Shown: positions 9,958-20,158 of the stretch, in pieces
How positions within the stretch are numbered: position 1 is the stretch's first letter
Layout of the letters: each line of letters opens with the position of its first letter
Assembly: GCA_051453625.1 (NCBI GenBank)
Contig: JBOZIK010000001.1
Location: 58,140,632-58,166,692, forward strand
Direction of reading: 5' to 3'
Source of the DNA: Welwitschia mirabilis
Lineage: Eukaryota > Gnetophyta > Gnetopsida > Welwitschiales
Length of the DNA: 26,061 nt
Notes under the pieces: model-generated
Database searches by the model: none
What the model saw: only the letters and a program-made list of their open reading frames with translations
Told to the model about the DNA's origin: nothing
Translations under genes and position numbers: made by a program

Positions 9958-10880
9958 TCACTTATCTAACTTTATTTCCATAAGGTAAAGCTTATGGAGC
10001 AATCTCATGTCTAGATTCTGAATAATAAGTTGGGTAAAGTTAGGTCTTATTAGTCTAAAATCCTTTTTCAACTCTACTTGAGATTCTCTTAGAGTATTAA
10101 TCATATTTAGTTCTATTTTATCCTTCATCTCACAAGATACAGTTAAAGAAGTTGAAGAGGATTCTAAATTAAACTCATTTTTCTCAAGATTTTCTACTTT
10201 ATTTTTGAAAAAAAACTCTTTTATTGAAGAATTAAGTGGAGGTTGGATAGAAGAGATTACCTCTCCCATCCAATTCTTAGAGGCCATATTCTTTTCTATT
10301 AATTGATCCATAACTCTCTTATTTACTCCTAAGACGGAGTGATAGTATCCCAAAGAACTTTGAGCTTCATGTCATTTTTTCCTATATCCTTGGACCTCTG
10401 CATGAATTTTCATAAATTTCTCATTCATTACATATAGATATGCATAAATTTTATTTGAGATTTCTCTGTTTAGGGGTATAGGCCATTCATTATGCATGAA
10501 ATTAATAAATTTTTATTGATATGTAATATATTCAACATCATAATTTTTGCTTGAGGCTAAATTCTATAATAGGAATACTAACATGTTTAGACTTTCTCTT
10601 GAAAAATTTTCCATCTCTTCTCTATCTTTAGTAGCTCATTATAGTTTAGTAATGCATTCATAATCCCTCTATAATTTCTTACTTACTTCTTTAAAAGATT
10701 CAGAGGCTAATAATCTTGTTCTGGATTAGTGATCTCTTAACATAGATGTTCATTATTATTTTGATTTAGTTTCTATTTTAAGAGTTTATGTTCAACTTTT
10801 AGATTACCAACCTAATCTTGTAATGCCAAAACTTCATCTTTCCTACCTAGACAAACTTGGATTTTATCTTTGATCAAATT
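9958..10880 (-). pseudogene. Unassigned minus-strand coding remnant B, helical or coiled-coil-like
   Basis: The last 131 codons (10353-9958) are free of stops and include 'LGYYHSVLGVNKRVMDQ', 'KNWMGEVISSIQPP' and a charged C-terminal half ending 'MEIKLDK'. Upstream the same frame continues with interruptions ('EWPIPLNREISNKIYAYLYV', 'ESFKEVSKKL') to about 10735. Before that, another frame reads Lys/Leu/Asn-rich sequence with heptad-like spacing ('KVEHKLLK'), suggesting a coiled coil and one frameshift. It could be structural (gag- or capsid-like) from an LTR element or an old pararetrovirus, but I see no zinc knuckle, protease or reverse transcriptase motif and cannot name the family. Confidence 0.45.
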
Positions 10881-11360
10881 NNNNNNNNNNNNNNNNNNNN
10901 NNNNNNNNNNNNNNNNNNNNNNNNNNNNNNNNNNNNNNNNNNNNNNNNNNNNNNNNNNNNNNNNNNNNNNNNNNNNNNNNNNNNNNNNNNNNNNNNNNNN
11001 NNNNNNNNNNNNNNNNNNNNNNNNNNNNNNNNNNNNNNNNNNNNNNNNNNNNNNNNNNNNNNNNNNNNNNNNNNNNNNNNNNNNNNNNNNNNNNNNNNNN
11101 NNNNNNNNNNNNNNNNNNNNNNNNNNNNNNNNNNNNNNNNNNNNNNNNNNNNNNNNNNNNNNNNNNNNNNNNNNNNNNNNNNNNNNNNNNNNNNNNNNNN
11201 NNNNNNNNNNNNNNNNNNNNNNNNNNNNNNNNNNNNNNNNNNNNNNNNNNNNNNNNNNNNNNNNNNNNNNNNNNNNNNNNNNNNNNNNNNNNNNNNNNNN
11301 NNNNNNNNNNNNNNNNNNNNNNNNNNNNNNNNNNNNNNNNNNNNNNNNNNNNNNNNNNNN
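10881..11360. other. Assembly gap
   Basis: A run of 480 N between remnants A and B. Confidence 0.95.
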
Positions 11361-12176
11361 TCTTCCTCTAGTGATTTGGAGAATTGACTAGATTGAAATG
11401 GATGGGAAGGTAAAAATTCTTCAAATGTAAATTGGATTAGGTCTTATGGTATACTTAAGGAAGAAAGTAATAAAGGTAGACTTTAAGAAGTATAAGAATA
11501 TTCCCCTAAGTTTGGTTAGGTTCTCTTGTATCTTAGAGTTTTTAAAAGACTTAACTCCTTAACCTCAAACAAACTTTAAATAAAAACCTCAAAAAAAGAN
11601 NNNNNNNNNTACTCAGAATTTGGGAAATTAGAGAAAGAAATCCAAGTTCTAATACTTTTAAAGCTCCAATTTTAACTCAAAATGATCCCTTCTATAATAT
11701 TATGTTGGTCATCTTATCTTTTAATACTACTATAATATATAGACTAGGTAATGTGATACCCGGTTTTTTTATGAAGAATGAAAACCAAATTACTAGCCAA
11801 TATTTTGGAAATAATGAAGAATTCTAGCTCTATGTCCTTATAAACTAGAATTCTTCCCTGAACTGCCATCCATCCTAGTAGTCTCATACTTAGGTTTGTA
11901 TCTTCTTTTTTGTTGGTATCATCTATGGACTTTTCTCTAGGTGATAGGTGAAAAAATTCTCTTATATCTCTTGGGTAATTATTATTCACTAGTTTTCTAT
12001 AGTAGTTTTTATTATGATTTTTAGTATCATTAATTCTTAAATTTTGGTAAAATTCATATATAGATTCTAAGAATAATCTATTATTTAGGTAAGCCACTCA
12101 TACCACCCCAACTTAATAAGTCTCTATTTAAATTCCATCAAGCAGGATCTGAAAGAACTTGAGTAAATTTCAACAT
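11361..12176 (-). pseudogene. Unassigned minus-strand coding remnant A
   Basis: A possible ATG at 12176 opens 'MLKFTQVLSDPA', then after a frame change a 117-codon stop-free stretch (12097-11744) includes 'FLESIYEFYQNLRINDTKN', 'NNNYPRDIREFFHLSPREK' and 'LLGWMAVQGRILVYKDIELE'. The reading then continues in broken frames of alternating hydrophobic residues, suggestive of beta-strands, and ends in a Ser/Pro/Gln-rich tail ('FEEFLPSHPFQSSQFSK') entering the gap at 11360. A small 10-N gap lies at 11600-11609. The layout (globular domain, polar tail, then the coiled-coil-like remnant B) loosely recalls pararetroviral movement-protein regions, but no diagnostic motif confirms it. Function unknown. 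Confidence 0.45.
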
Positions 12177-13130
12177 CCAAATGACCCTACATTCTATAAG
12201 GATTTTTATCAAAGTAGAAGTTAAACAAGGACAAATGCATATATAAAAGAGAAATTCTTGCAAGTCTTGTAATACAGGATCTTCAAAAATAGTTTATTAA
12301 GTAAAATTATCTTTATAAAGATTATTTAGCTATAAGTAAAAGAATTACATGAATTGAATTCATTTAACTCCCCCCAAGTAAAGTTTAGCATACTCCTAAA
12401 TGCTTAAAGAAGAGTATTAGTATACTTAAAATGTTTACTCGAAGTTATTCTACCATTATCAGAATCTTAAAAACAAGAAAATAATTAAACATGACAAAAT
12501 AAAAATGTAGGATGAGAGTGAAAATTAGAAATCTATTTTCTACTTTAAGTAGATCAAACTTATACTTACTACTATACTTAATTTGCATGATTAAGCAACA
12601 AATGAGAAACCTTCTTGTAAAGAAAATCATTTTAACTAGAAATTTTCATACCTTATTGATGTTCCAAAAATTTGGACGTAGGTTTTGTGAGTGAAAATTT
12701 GAAAATTTCACTAAATTAAAGCCAATATTGCTAGTTCTAGCATGGTTAACATGACATGAAGTTGACGCTATAATGGGGATCATTGAAAATGGAGAGGAAC
12801 CATTGAAAATGACATCAAGTGAAATGATGAGATAATTAGAAGACATATTTAAGTGGTAGTCACTCCATAGCACTAGATGCGATGAGGGTTATCGAGAAAT
12901 CATGAGTTCTCGGTGGGGATCATCAAATCCATTTTGGAGGCAATTGAAGGATTTCAAAGATGGTTATTAAGTACTCATAAGTTTTCAATAGGGTCTTTTT
13001 AATTCATACTACTACCATACTAAAGGTAGCTCTAATTAAAAAGATAGAATCTTGTACTAAAGTTACAAAGGGACATTGAAGTGGATCATCAAGAATAAGA
13101 CCTTCCTCTTCAAAAAGTGAGTTCATTTTA
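12177..13130. other. Gene-free AT-rich stretch
   Basis: I see no recognisable coding remnant. A slightly GC-richer patch at 12740-12960 contains a doubled 'cattgaaaatg' motif (12782 and 12801). This could be an LTR or 5' leader of the element carrying remnants A to C, but no boundary is visible. Confidence 0.4.
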
Positions 13131-13139
13131 TTAAATTTA

Positions 13140-13470
13140 GTTTGAAATTTGGTCCCAATCTCTAGTTTTAGACTAGTGTCCATTAACTTTTAGACTTATG
13201 AGCTGAGGTCTAGCTTGAAATCAGATTTGAAGTTTCAACTTTAGATTAGTGTCATTTTATTAAATTATTCCTTTCTCTTAATTGCAAGATAAGGAAATAC
13301 TTATATTAATCTGAAATCTAATTTAAAGTCTTTACTTTAAGTTGGTATTAGTCAATCATTAGGTATTTATTTAAATGCAGGTTTTTAAGTTAGGAAAGAT
13401 GAATAATTTGGATTAGAATCCAATTCAAAGTTACAAATTTAAATTGATGTTAGCCAAAGGATTTAAGCTT
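13140..13470. repeat. Degenerate tandem repeat, unit about 70-100 bp
   Basis: Four diverged copies start near 13142, 13213, 13308 and 13408. They share a core like 'tgaaatcngatttgaagttt' followed by 'ctttagattrgtgttag'. A fifth weaker copy may lie near 13810. Copies differ in length and mostly by transitions, so the array is old. Confidence 0.5.
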
Positions 13471-15255
13471 TAAATGGCTAACTTAAAATATAATCCAAGA
13501 TTCTAGCCTTTGATTTGTATCCATAAGCCAAGTAATTTTCATTCTCTTGATGATTTTAAGGTTTGATTTAAAATAGAATATTGTTAAAGTAAAACGTAAA
13601 TAATTTTTCTTCTTTATAATTTCTTGAAAAAAAGAATCAAAGGAAATCTTTTCTTGAGCTATTAAATATGCCCATAAAAAAATATCCTCTTGATGAAAGG
13701 GCATTCTATACATTTGTGGTAAATGTTCGATGACATAATTTATAATTATTGGATTCAGTGGATTCCTATAGTGGCATACAACTCAAAAAATCCAAATTAA
13801 TCATAAATTAATATGAAGTTTCAATTTAGGTTAAATCTTGATCAGTTTGAAATCCCTTGGCTTGAGACCTGATTAAAGATCTATGCTGACACTTGGTATA
13901 CTTTGCAATTTGTAAAAATAGGTAAATCACTTTATCAAATCTTTTACTTTTAAAAAAATGTATGCACTAGGTAACTTAGTTGAGTTACACTTGTAAGATA
14001 AGAAAATAATAATTGTACCATAATTTGTATTTCCTTCATGCTGAACATCCACTATTTTATATCTAAGATTGAGAGTTTTTTTTCTTAGTTGCCTTCTACT
14101 TTTGTTTATCTTCTTTTAATCTTTATTTTCTATGGCTTACACTCCTCTTTCATCTTTTATGTTTACTTTTGGCATCAAGAAGATAATGCATTATTTATTT
14201 AGCTTAGTTTCTACATGAATAGATATGTGCGTTAGTACTATGAACCCTTAATCACTTCAATTCTCTATCAAGTCTAAGAATGCAGTTTAGTAGTTTTCTT
14301 ACTATGATTACAAATCAACTACTTAAGTTTTATAATATTTTGATTTATGTAACACTAAGGCTAAAAAGGATTGCTTTGTAAATGGTTTCATTCCTCAAAG
14401 ATTTGGTTCTATAGTTCATTACTTAGTTATTGAGTACATAATATTGAGAAGTAAAGAACTACATTAGTAACTCAATTATGGTAAGTCTACTTATGACATT
14501 CTTTGGGTTAGCTAGCTGGACAGATGTAGATCCTAGAAAATAAAGTTGATTAGATTTAGGCACCAATCCTATCCTAAGCTTGGATGAATTAAGTTTTGAT
14601 TAAAAAATATAAAAAGGATAATATGAGATGCTAAACCTCATCAAAGATTTTGGCTAGTCTATTTAGAAGAGATTAATATGCTAATTGAATCTCTAGGTGA
14701 AATGCATCTCTTACCCTCATGTGAAAATTCTGTTGGATTAACATCAAAGACTAGGCATTCTCATAGGAGAAATAAGTTTTGTAGTTACTTTAAAAATTGA
14801 GTTGATTAAGTTAAAGAGTAGTTTATTAAGGGTTTAAGAAGTGTTTTACTTTTGTAATTGATGAAATAATTACTTTGTTTAATAACATTTTTGAGGTTTA
14901 TTCCCAATAAATTATTTTTTAATATTTTTAGTTTATTATGGATACATCTATTCTATTACAAGAAATTCAAACTAAACAATCCATAAAATTGTTAATACTA
15001 TGCAAATTGATTTAAAACCTTGAAGTTTTCTTTTATCTTAAATGGAATTTAATAATTATGCATGTTATTGAATTGAAAATATTCAGATGCACATTCCATC
15101 ATAGACTAGAATATTTTCTTTTGAAGAGTTTTTTTTTCTAATTTTTAATTATGATAAGGTTCTAGTTTTGATGTTTAGAAAGACTCCTAGGACAAAACTA
15201 TTCCTTCACTTTTCATTTTAAACAGGTTGGACTAACCTCAATGAAGAAAGTGCAA
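13471..15255. other. Gene-free AT-rich stretch
   Basis: No confident gene. From 14132 a plus-strand reading starts 'MAYTPLSSFMFTFGI' and later shows 'KKDCFVNGFIPQRFGSIVHY', with stops between; I do not recognise it and it may be chance. The right part (about 14300-15250) lies where the 3' LTR of the minus-strand integrase element would be expected, but no LTR ends can be placed. Confidence 0.4.
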
Positions 15256-15259
15256 TTGC

Positions 15260-15285
15260 TATATATATATATATATATATATATA
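15260..15285. repeat. (TA)13 microsatellite
   Basis: Thirteen uninterrupted TA units lie just beside the conserved block at 15289-15355. Confidence 0.9.
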
Positions 15286-15288
15286 GAT

Positions 15289-15355
15289 AGTGGTCAATTG
15301 AACCTTCAGTGGAGTTCTCCCAACTACCATATTATACTTCCAAAGTCCACTCTCA
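15289..15355 (-). other. Conserved post-pol block (minus-strand copy)
   Basis: The minus strand reads 'gggagaactccactgaaggt' within a block similar to 25985-26044 on the plus strand ('gggaactccactgggggttc'). Both lie about 0.35-0.45 kb beyond the end of an integrase reading frame, one on each strand. Conservation outside coding sequence suggests a cis-acting element such as the polypurine tract or LTR edge region. Confidence 0.5.
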
Positions 15356-15654
15356 GGAATATTTACCCTCCTCTTCTTTTTTTCCTTAGTTATATATCTA
15401 AAAGATGTTCTTTTGTGTAATGAAATATTTCTCCTTAATTTTCTTAATAAAGATAATGTACAATTTCTTATTGAAGACCTATTAAGTTAACTTCTTGATT
15501 TACAATCATTTCATTCATCTTAAACATCTTGGTAAATTAATAGATTGAATAAAATTTAAATAAATTACATGTCCTTTTTATCATTTAATTTTGAAGTTTT
15601 ATTTTAGAAATAGAGTGAAAGTATTCTTTTCATCTTATCAAGGTTTATTAAATG

Positions 15655-16430
15655 GATTTATGATCATAATACAACCTCATTCTTTATCCATTAACTTAAA
15701 AATGTTACTTTTTCATTAGAATCATAGATTTCTATGGCTCTATTCCCTAGAAGTTTTACTATGGTATAGGGTTCTAGCTAATTTTGTTCATATTTTTTAT
15801 TTAAATAGATTTCTTAGGATCATAAATTAGTATAGAATCTCCCATGTTAAAATTTATTTTTCTGATTCTGTTATCATGATATATTTTAGTTCTCTCTTTT
15901 ATAAGTTCCTTAAGTAAAAAAGCTTCTTTTCTATTTTCATCTAAAATACTCATGTTTTCTATACCTTCTTTTAAGCTGTGTCTAAATCACATTTTAATTC
16001 TTTAACTAATTTGAATGTTTTTATTCTAAATTCAATTAACAAATATCTCTTTCTCATAGACTAATTTGTATGGAGTAAATCTTATAGTATGTTTTGAAGT
16101 TATACTATAAGCCTATAGAGCTCTATTTAACTTATCAACTAAATTAGTTTTCTTATTTTTCTAAATTTATTAATATTCTATTAAGATCTCTATTTGTTAC
16201 TTAATCTTGGCCATTGAATTAAGGATAATAAGCAATAAAGATTTTATGATAGATTCCAAACTTAGTCAAACGTTTCTTAGAAACTTCACTAGTAAAATGG
16301 GTTTCCCTATTAGATATAGGACTTTTATGGGATCCAAACCAGTTGTTGCATTTTCAACTTATGCATATTTGATACAGTATTCTGAGCTTTTTTGCAAGTA
16401 AGTAGATAGATAAAGGCTTGGTTTCTATAA
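15655..16430 (-). pseudogene. pol (integrase): Gypsy integrase remnant, minus strand, copy A
   Basis: The minus strand reads, from about 16330 downward, 'THFTSEVSKKRLTKFGIYHK', 'FIAYYP', 'FNGQD' then a stop at the catalytic Glu position, and 'VTNRDLNRILINL'. The C-terminal part has 'RKINFNMGDSILIYDPK' and 'PYTIVKLLGNRAIEI'. This is the distal half of a Ty3/gypsy integrase core plus its C-terminal domain, the enzyme that inserts element DNA. Compared with copy B it lacks about 350 bases holding the zinc finger and first catalytic Asp; sequence jumps from the second-Asp region (near 16340) to the segment just before the zinc finger. Stops are frequent. It differs from the plus-strand integrase at 24.2-25.6 kb, so another gypsy family is involved. 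Confidence 0.8.
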
Positions 16431-17114
16431 TAATGGAGAGCTAAGATGAAAAGGATGGAAATATGTAATCTCTATAATAATTTACAAGCATTCTAAACAA
16501 ATATGAATACTTTGTATTTCTAAAAATAACTTCTTGCAAACGTTGAGGCTAATGCAATAACTGAAAAATTATTAAAGGCCATTTTTACCTCCTCGTCCAG
16601 ATGATTAAATGGATGACTATGACAATTGGATGCTGAATTGGTCTAACTGGCATCTGATGTAAATTAATTATGAGGTGGCATTATCTCCTCTATTATCAGG
16701 ACAACTAGCCAGATGACACTATTATAACATCTATACTAAACATTCACCAAAATTTTATCACTTGTATTTTTGTTGCCCCTTTACACAGCCATTATAGTTT
16801 ACTCACATCTTTCTATCTTTGTTGTTATGTGTTTTTAATTAATAAAAATAGGTCTTTCCCTCAAATTCTACTTGTCTTTATTTGCATCTTAAATTCTCTT
16901 AACATGAGATTAAAGGACTATAGATCCATCCTATAGTTCTAGAGAGATGTTTCCTTGGTATTGGGTGGTATTTCCTCCATTGAGATGTGGCTATTTTGTA
17001 ATATGAATGTACTTTAAATATTAATACAAAACATTTCTTTTTATGCTTCAATTATAAATGTTTCTCTCTCTTATAGCTTATGTTTCTTAAGATCTGATGA
17101 CAGTTTCTCTTGAT
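16430..17114 (+). mobile_element. Gypsy LTR, copy A, 3' truncated
   Basis: Aligns along its length with 18470-19185, for example the shared strings 'tatgaatactttgtattt', 'cagatgacactattataa' and 'gatgtttc(c/t)tt(g/a)gtattggg'. Nearly all differences are transitions. It carries a TATA-like aattaataaaaatag (16837-16851). The left edge cannot be set because the flanking integrase remnant is duplicated too. The right end is fused directly to gag at about 17114. Confidence 0.65.
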
Positions 17115-17437
17115 ATTCTTTACAACACATTGATGATATAGAACAACTTGTTCTTACTTTCGAAAATGGTAAAAAATGTAGTAATAGAACCTAAATGGTC
17201 ATCTTTTGCATTACTTTGAGAGATAAAGCAAAACTATAACTTAAAATGATTTTCCACAAAAGTATAAATTCTTGGAGTCAAGTTTAGGAAGCCTTCATTA
17301 AGAGATTCATGAGTGAAACCATCATCTGGAAATGTAATAAAGAAGTTACCAACTTCCAATAACTGCCTAATAAAGATTATGCCTCTACCTATGAGAGATT
17401 CTTTGTTGCTTTACATTTGAACCCTATAGATGCCTNN
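17112..17437 (+). pseudogene. gag: gag fragment joined to LTR copy A by deletion
   Basis: Matches 20388-20710 closely, including the stretch encoding 'NEDYASTYERFFVALHLNP' in the other copy. LTR text (as at 19185) passes straight into gag text (as at 20390), so about 1.2 kb of LTR end, primer-binding site, leader and gag start is missing. Both ancestral breakpoints carry 'gat', which fits microhomology-mediated deletion. The fragment runs into the assembly gap at 17438. Stops and a frame change make it non-coding. Confidence 0.8.
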
Positions 17438-17535
17438 NNNNNNNNNNNNNNNNNNNNNNNNNNNNNNNNNNNNNNNNNNNNNNNNNNNNNNNNNNNNNNN
17501 NNNNNNNNNNNNNNNNNNNNNNNNNNNNNNNNNNN
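17438..17535. other. Assembly gap between the two composite copies
   Basis: About 98 N. It lies exactly between duplicated copies, where assemblers often break, so its true length and content are uncertain. Confidence 0.9.
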
Positions 17536-18450
17536 ATTTTTGTTTTGAATGGATTTTCTTAGGGTCATAAATTAATACAGAATCCCTTACATTAAAATTT
17601 TTTTTTCTTCTTTTTTTATCATGATATGTCTTAGTCTTCTATTGTATAAGTTCTTTATGCAAAAGATCTTCTTTTCTATTTTCATCTAAAATATTGATGT
17701 TTTCGATCCATTCTTTTCGAGCTATATCTAAGTTATATTTTAATTACTTAGCTAATTTAAATATTTTTATTCTAATTTCAATTGGTAAAATAGCCCTTTT
17801 TCCATAGACTAATTCATATGAACTAAATCCTACGCCCATAGAGCTTCATTTAATTTATCAGCCGAATTGGTTTCTTACTATTTATAACTTTTATTAATAT
17901 TCTATTTAGTTCTCTATTAGTTACTTCATCTTAATCATTAGATTCAGGGTGATCGGTAGAAGAGAGTTTATAATGGATCTCAAACTTGGTTAAATGTTTT
18001 TCAAAGACTTCACCAGTGAAATGGGTTCCTCTATTGAATATAAGAGTTTGAAGGGCTCTAAATCAATAGATAATATTTCTAAGAAAAAAGTCAACTAGAG
18101 TTTGGAATGAACAATTAGTTACAACCTTAGCCTCAGCCCATTTAGTAAAGTAATCAACATAGATCAAAATATATCTTTTTCAAGGGATGAAGGATTTATA
18201 GGCCCAATAAAATCTATTTTCCATGCATCAAAAGGTTCGATTATCTAAATCCATTATTGTGGCATTTCTAACTTTTGGATAAATGCAGTATCTCTTTGAC
18301 ATTTATCAGAACATTGCATATAAATATTTGTATCCTTGAATATAGTGGGCTAATAGTATTTCATATGAAGAATTTTCATTCTTGTTCTTTTTGCACTATA
18401 ATGTCCTCCTTGTTGTGCTACCAATTTATGCATATTTGATAGGGTATTTC
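17536..18450 (-). pseudogene. pol (integrase): Gypsy integrase remnant, minus strand, copy B
   Basis: Read from about 18430 down, the zinc-binding region shows 'GGHYSAKRTRMKILHMKYYW' and 'CSDKCQRD'. The catalytic core follows with 'DAWKIDFIGPI' (first Asp kept, read across a frame change), 'YVDYFTKWAEAKVV', 'FNRGTHFTGEVFEKHLTKFE' and 'DEVTNRELNRI'. The second catalytic Asp is Asn at 18033-18035; the Glu of DEVTN is kept. It stops at the gap before the C-terminal domain present in copy A. Stops replace Gln in several places. The plus-strand LTR begins just beyond, so a plus-strand element seems to have inserted into this older minus-strand element upstream of its integrase. Confidence 0.85.
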
Positions 18451-19506
18451 AAGTTATTTTATAGGTAAATAGATAGGTAGCTACTTAAGTTTTATGATAA
18501 TGGAGAGATAGGATGAAAAAGATGAAAATATGCACTCTCCATGATAATTTACAATATTCTGAACAAGTATGAATACTTTGTATTTTTGAAGATAACTTTC
18601 TGCAAACATTGAGGCTAATTTAATAACTAAAGAATTGTTGAAGGCCATCATCCACCTCATTATCTAGATGACTGTATAGATGACTGTGCCAATTGAATGC
18701 TGACTAAAGTCTATTTGGTAGCTGATTTGGATTGATTATGAGGTGGCATCATCTTCTCTATCATCTAAATAACCAGCTGGATGACACTATTATAATTTCT
18801 ATACTAAACATTCATTAAACTTCTACCACCTGTATTTCCATTTTTTCTTTATGTGGCTATTATGGTTTCCTCACACCTTTTTGTCTTTATTATTATGTGT
18901 TTGAGTCAATAAATAGAGATATTACTCTCAACACTTGCTTATCTTTGTTTGCATTGGAAATTCTCATGACAGGAGATCGAAGGATCAGAGATCCATCCTG
19001 TAGTTCCAAAGAGATGTTTCTTTAGTATTGGGTGGTGTTTCCTTCATTGAGGTATATCTGCTTTGTAATATAAATGTTGTTCAATTATTAATACAAAATA
19101 TTTCTTTTTTATGCTTCAATTTATGACCATTTCTAACCCTTATAGCTTATGTTGCTTCTAATCCGATGACAGTGTCTCTAGTGATATAGGTTATGAGGGC
19201 AACCTTTATCAAGATTGTGCTAGGTTAATTTAGGTTAAGTGCATTATTATTTTCTTTTTTTAAATTAGCTTTGCATGAATGTGTTTTATTTTACTTTCAT
19301 GCATTACAAGTGATTTCTATAGATTAGGGTACAAGTATTTCTCTTTTGAAAACAACTCTCTTATTTTATACTTTAGCCTTTAATGGATTATGACATTTGG
19401 GTTAACTCCCATCTATATTGGTGTATTGTGTTTATGCATTATTATTTGTGATTAACAAAATTCTACTCAGGACATAAACATTATATAAATACCCACTACA
19501 ACATCT
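18450..19506 (+). mobile_element. 5' LTR of the Athila-like element (copy B)
   Basis: Bounded on the right by the primer-binding site at 19507 and on the left by the disrupted minus-strand integrase. The first ~735 bases align with copy A (16430-17114). It holds a TATA-like caataaatagag at 18907-18918 and several imperfect palindromes related to GTCATCTAGATGAC. The left edge is approximate because both copies carry the same flank, and no TG...CA ends were confirmed. Confidence 0.6.
18907..18918 (+). promoter_or_regulatory. TATA-like box of LTR copy B
   Basis: caataaatagag corresponds to aattaataaaaatag in copy A and, by position, to tataaatag at 514-522 in LTR 1. It would start transcripts near 18940. 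Confidence 0.4.
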
Positions 19507-19524
19507 TAATACCATTACTAGGAA
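19507..19524 (+). other. Primer-binding site, tRNA-Asp type, decayed (main element)
   Basis: TAATACCATTACTAGGAA aligns without gaps to the 18-base tRNA-Asp site of Athila elements. Every difference is a C-to-T or G-to-A transition. The site at 1122-1139 shares its CCATTACTAG core. Position between LTR and gag is as expected. Confidence 0.75.
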
Positions 19525-20158
19525 AGGCTACTTGAAGTTTGAGAGTTGTCACTGCTTTAGTGAGTATTTCAGTTTGAAATCTTGGTATAGCTAGTGGTGC
19601 ATCAGTATCTACAATAGTATAGGTTTTCCCTTTTTACAGTGTTAGTTTTCTATTTTTTAAATAAAAATCTATTTTCTATTCTGTAATAAACAGTCTGTCA
19701 TCCACTTCATCGTCCAGATGACATGCAACGATGATGGCCTTTGTGCTATGAGTTTTTAATTTTAGTTTTCTTAAAAAAAATTTAGGGTTTTTCCCATCAT
19801 CTCCTTGGTCATCTAGATGACATAAAATCATGATAGTCTATTTTTTGAGTTTTCTGTTAAAGTCAGTCTTTCATTTCTATTTTCTGCTTTTTTCTTTTTT
19901 GTGATTTTTGTGTTTCTGTCATCTAAGATATCATCTAAACAATAGCAGAAATGGCATTTTGTACATCCCAAGACTGAGCATGAATGATAAAATCTAGTGA
20001 GAAAGAAAAATACCAGAGAATAGCTGTTGATTGCTAAAAATATTAGGGAAGGTTTGATAAATCTAGAAATTGAAATAAGTAAAAATAGAAAAGGTATATA
20101 AGATTTTGAAATTTTTGCAATTTCTACTTTCATTTCTGTAGATTCTTATTTTTCTACC
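19525..20158 (+). other. Untranslated leader of the main element
   Basis: About 630 bases between primer-binding site and gag start, with no recognisable protein. It contains the exact palindrome at 19808-19821 and a related block at 19696-19722 that resembles 18653-18672 in the LTR. A 101-codon minus-strand open frame at 19828-20133 is antisense to the leader and looks like chance. Confidence 0.5.
19808..19821. repeat. Perfect 14-bp palindrome GTCATCTAGATGAC
   Basis: The sequence equals its own reverse complement. Partial versions occur near 16593, 16695, 18664, 18770, 19711 and 22607. Given the strong C-to-T decay, the original was perhaps GTCGTCCGGACGAC; that is inference. Confidence 0.7.

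Noticed and set aside
12368-12384. Minus-strand ggggggag as a polypurine tract
   Set aside because: It lies upstream of coding remnant A on that strand, the wrong side for a 3' LTR junction.
12452-12470. Possible tRNA-Met primer-binding site (accattatcagaatc)
   Set aside because: Only about seven bases match in a row and no LTR or gag follows on the plus strand.
12445-12873. Three overlapping open frames of 60-75 codons on both strands
   Set aside because: Hydrophobic, AT-driven composition with no family resemblance or supporting context.
13483-13713. 76-codon minus-strand open frame
   Set aside because: No recognisable motif, no related copy in the window, and ordinary AT-rich composition.
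16207-16401. 64-codon plus-strand open frame
   Set aside because: It overlaps the minus-strand integrase remnant and has no protein-family resemblance.
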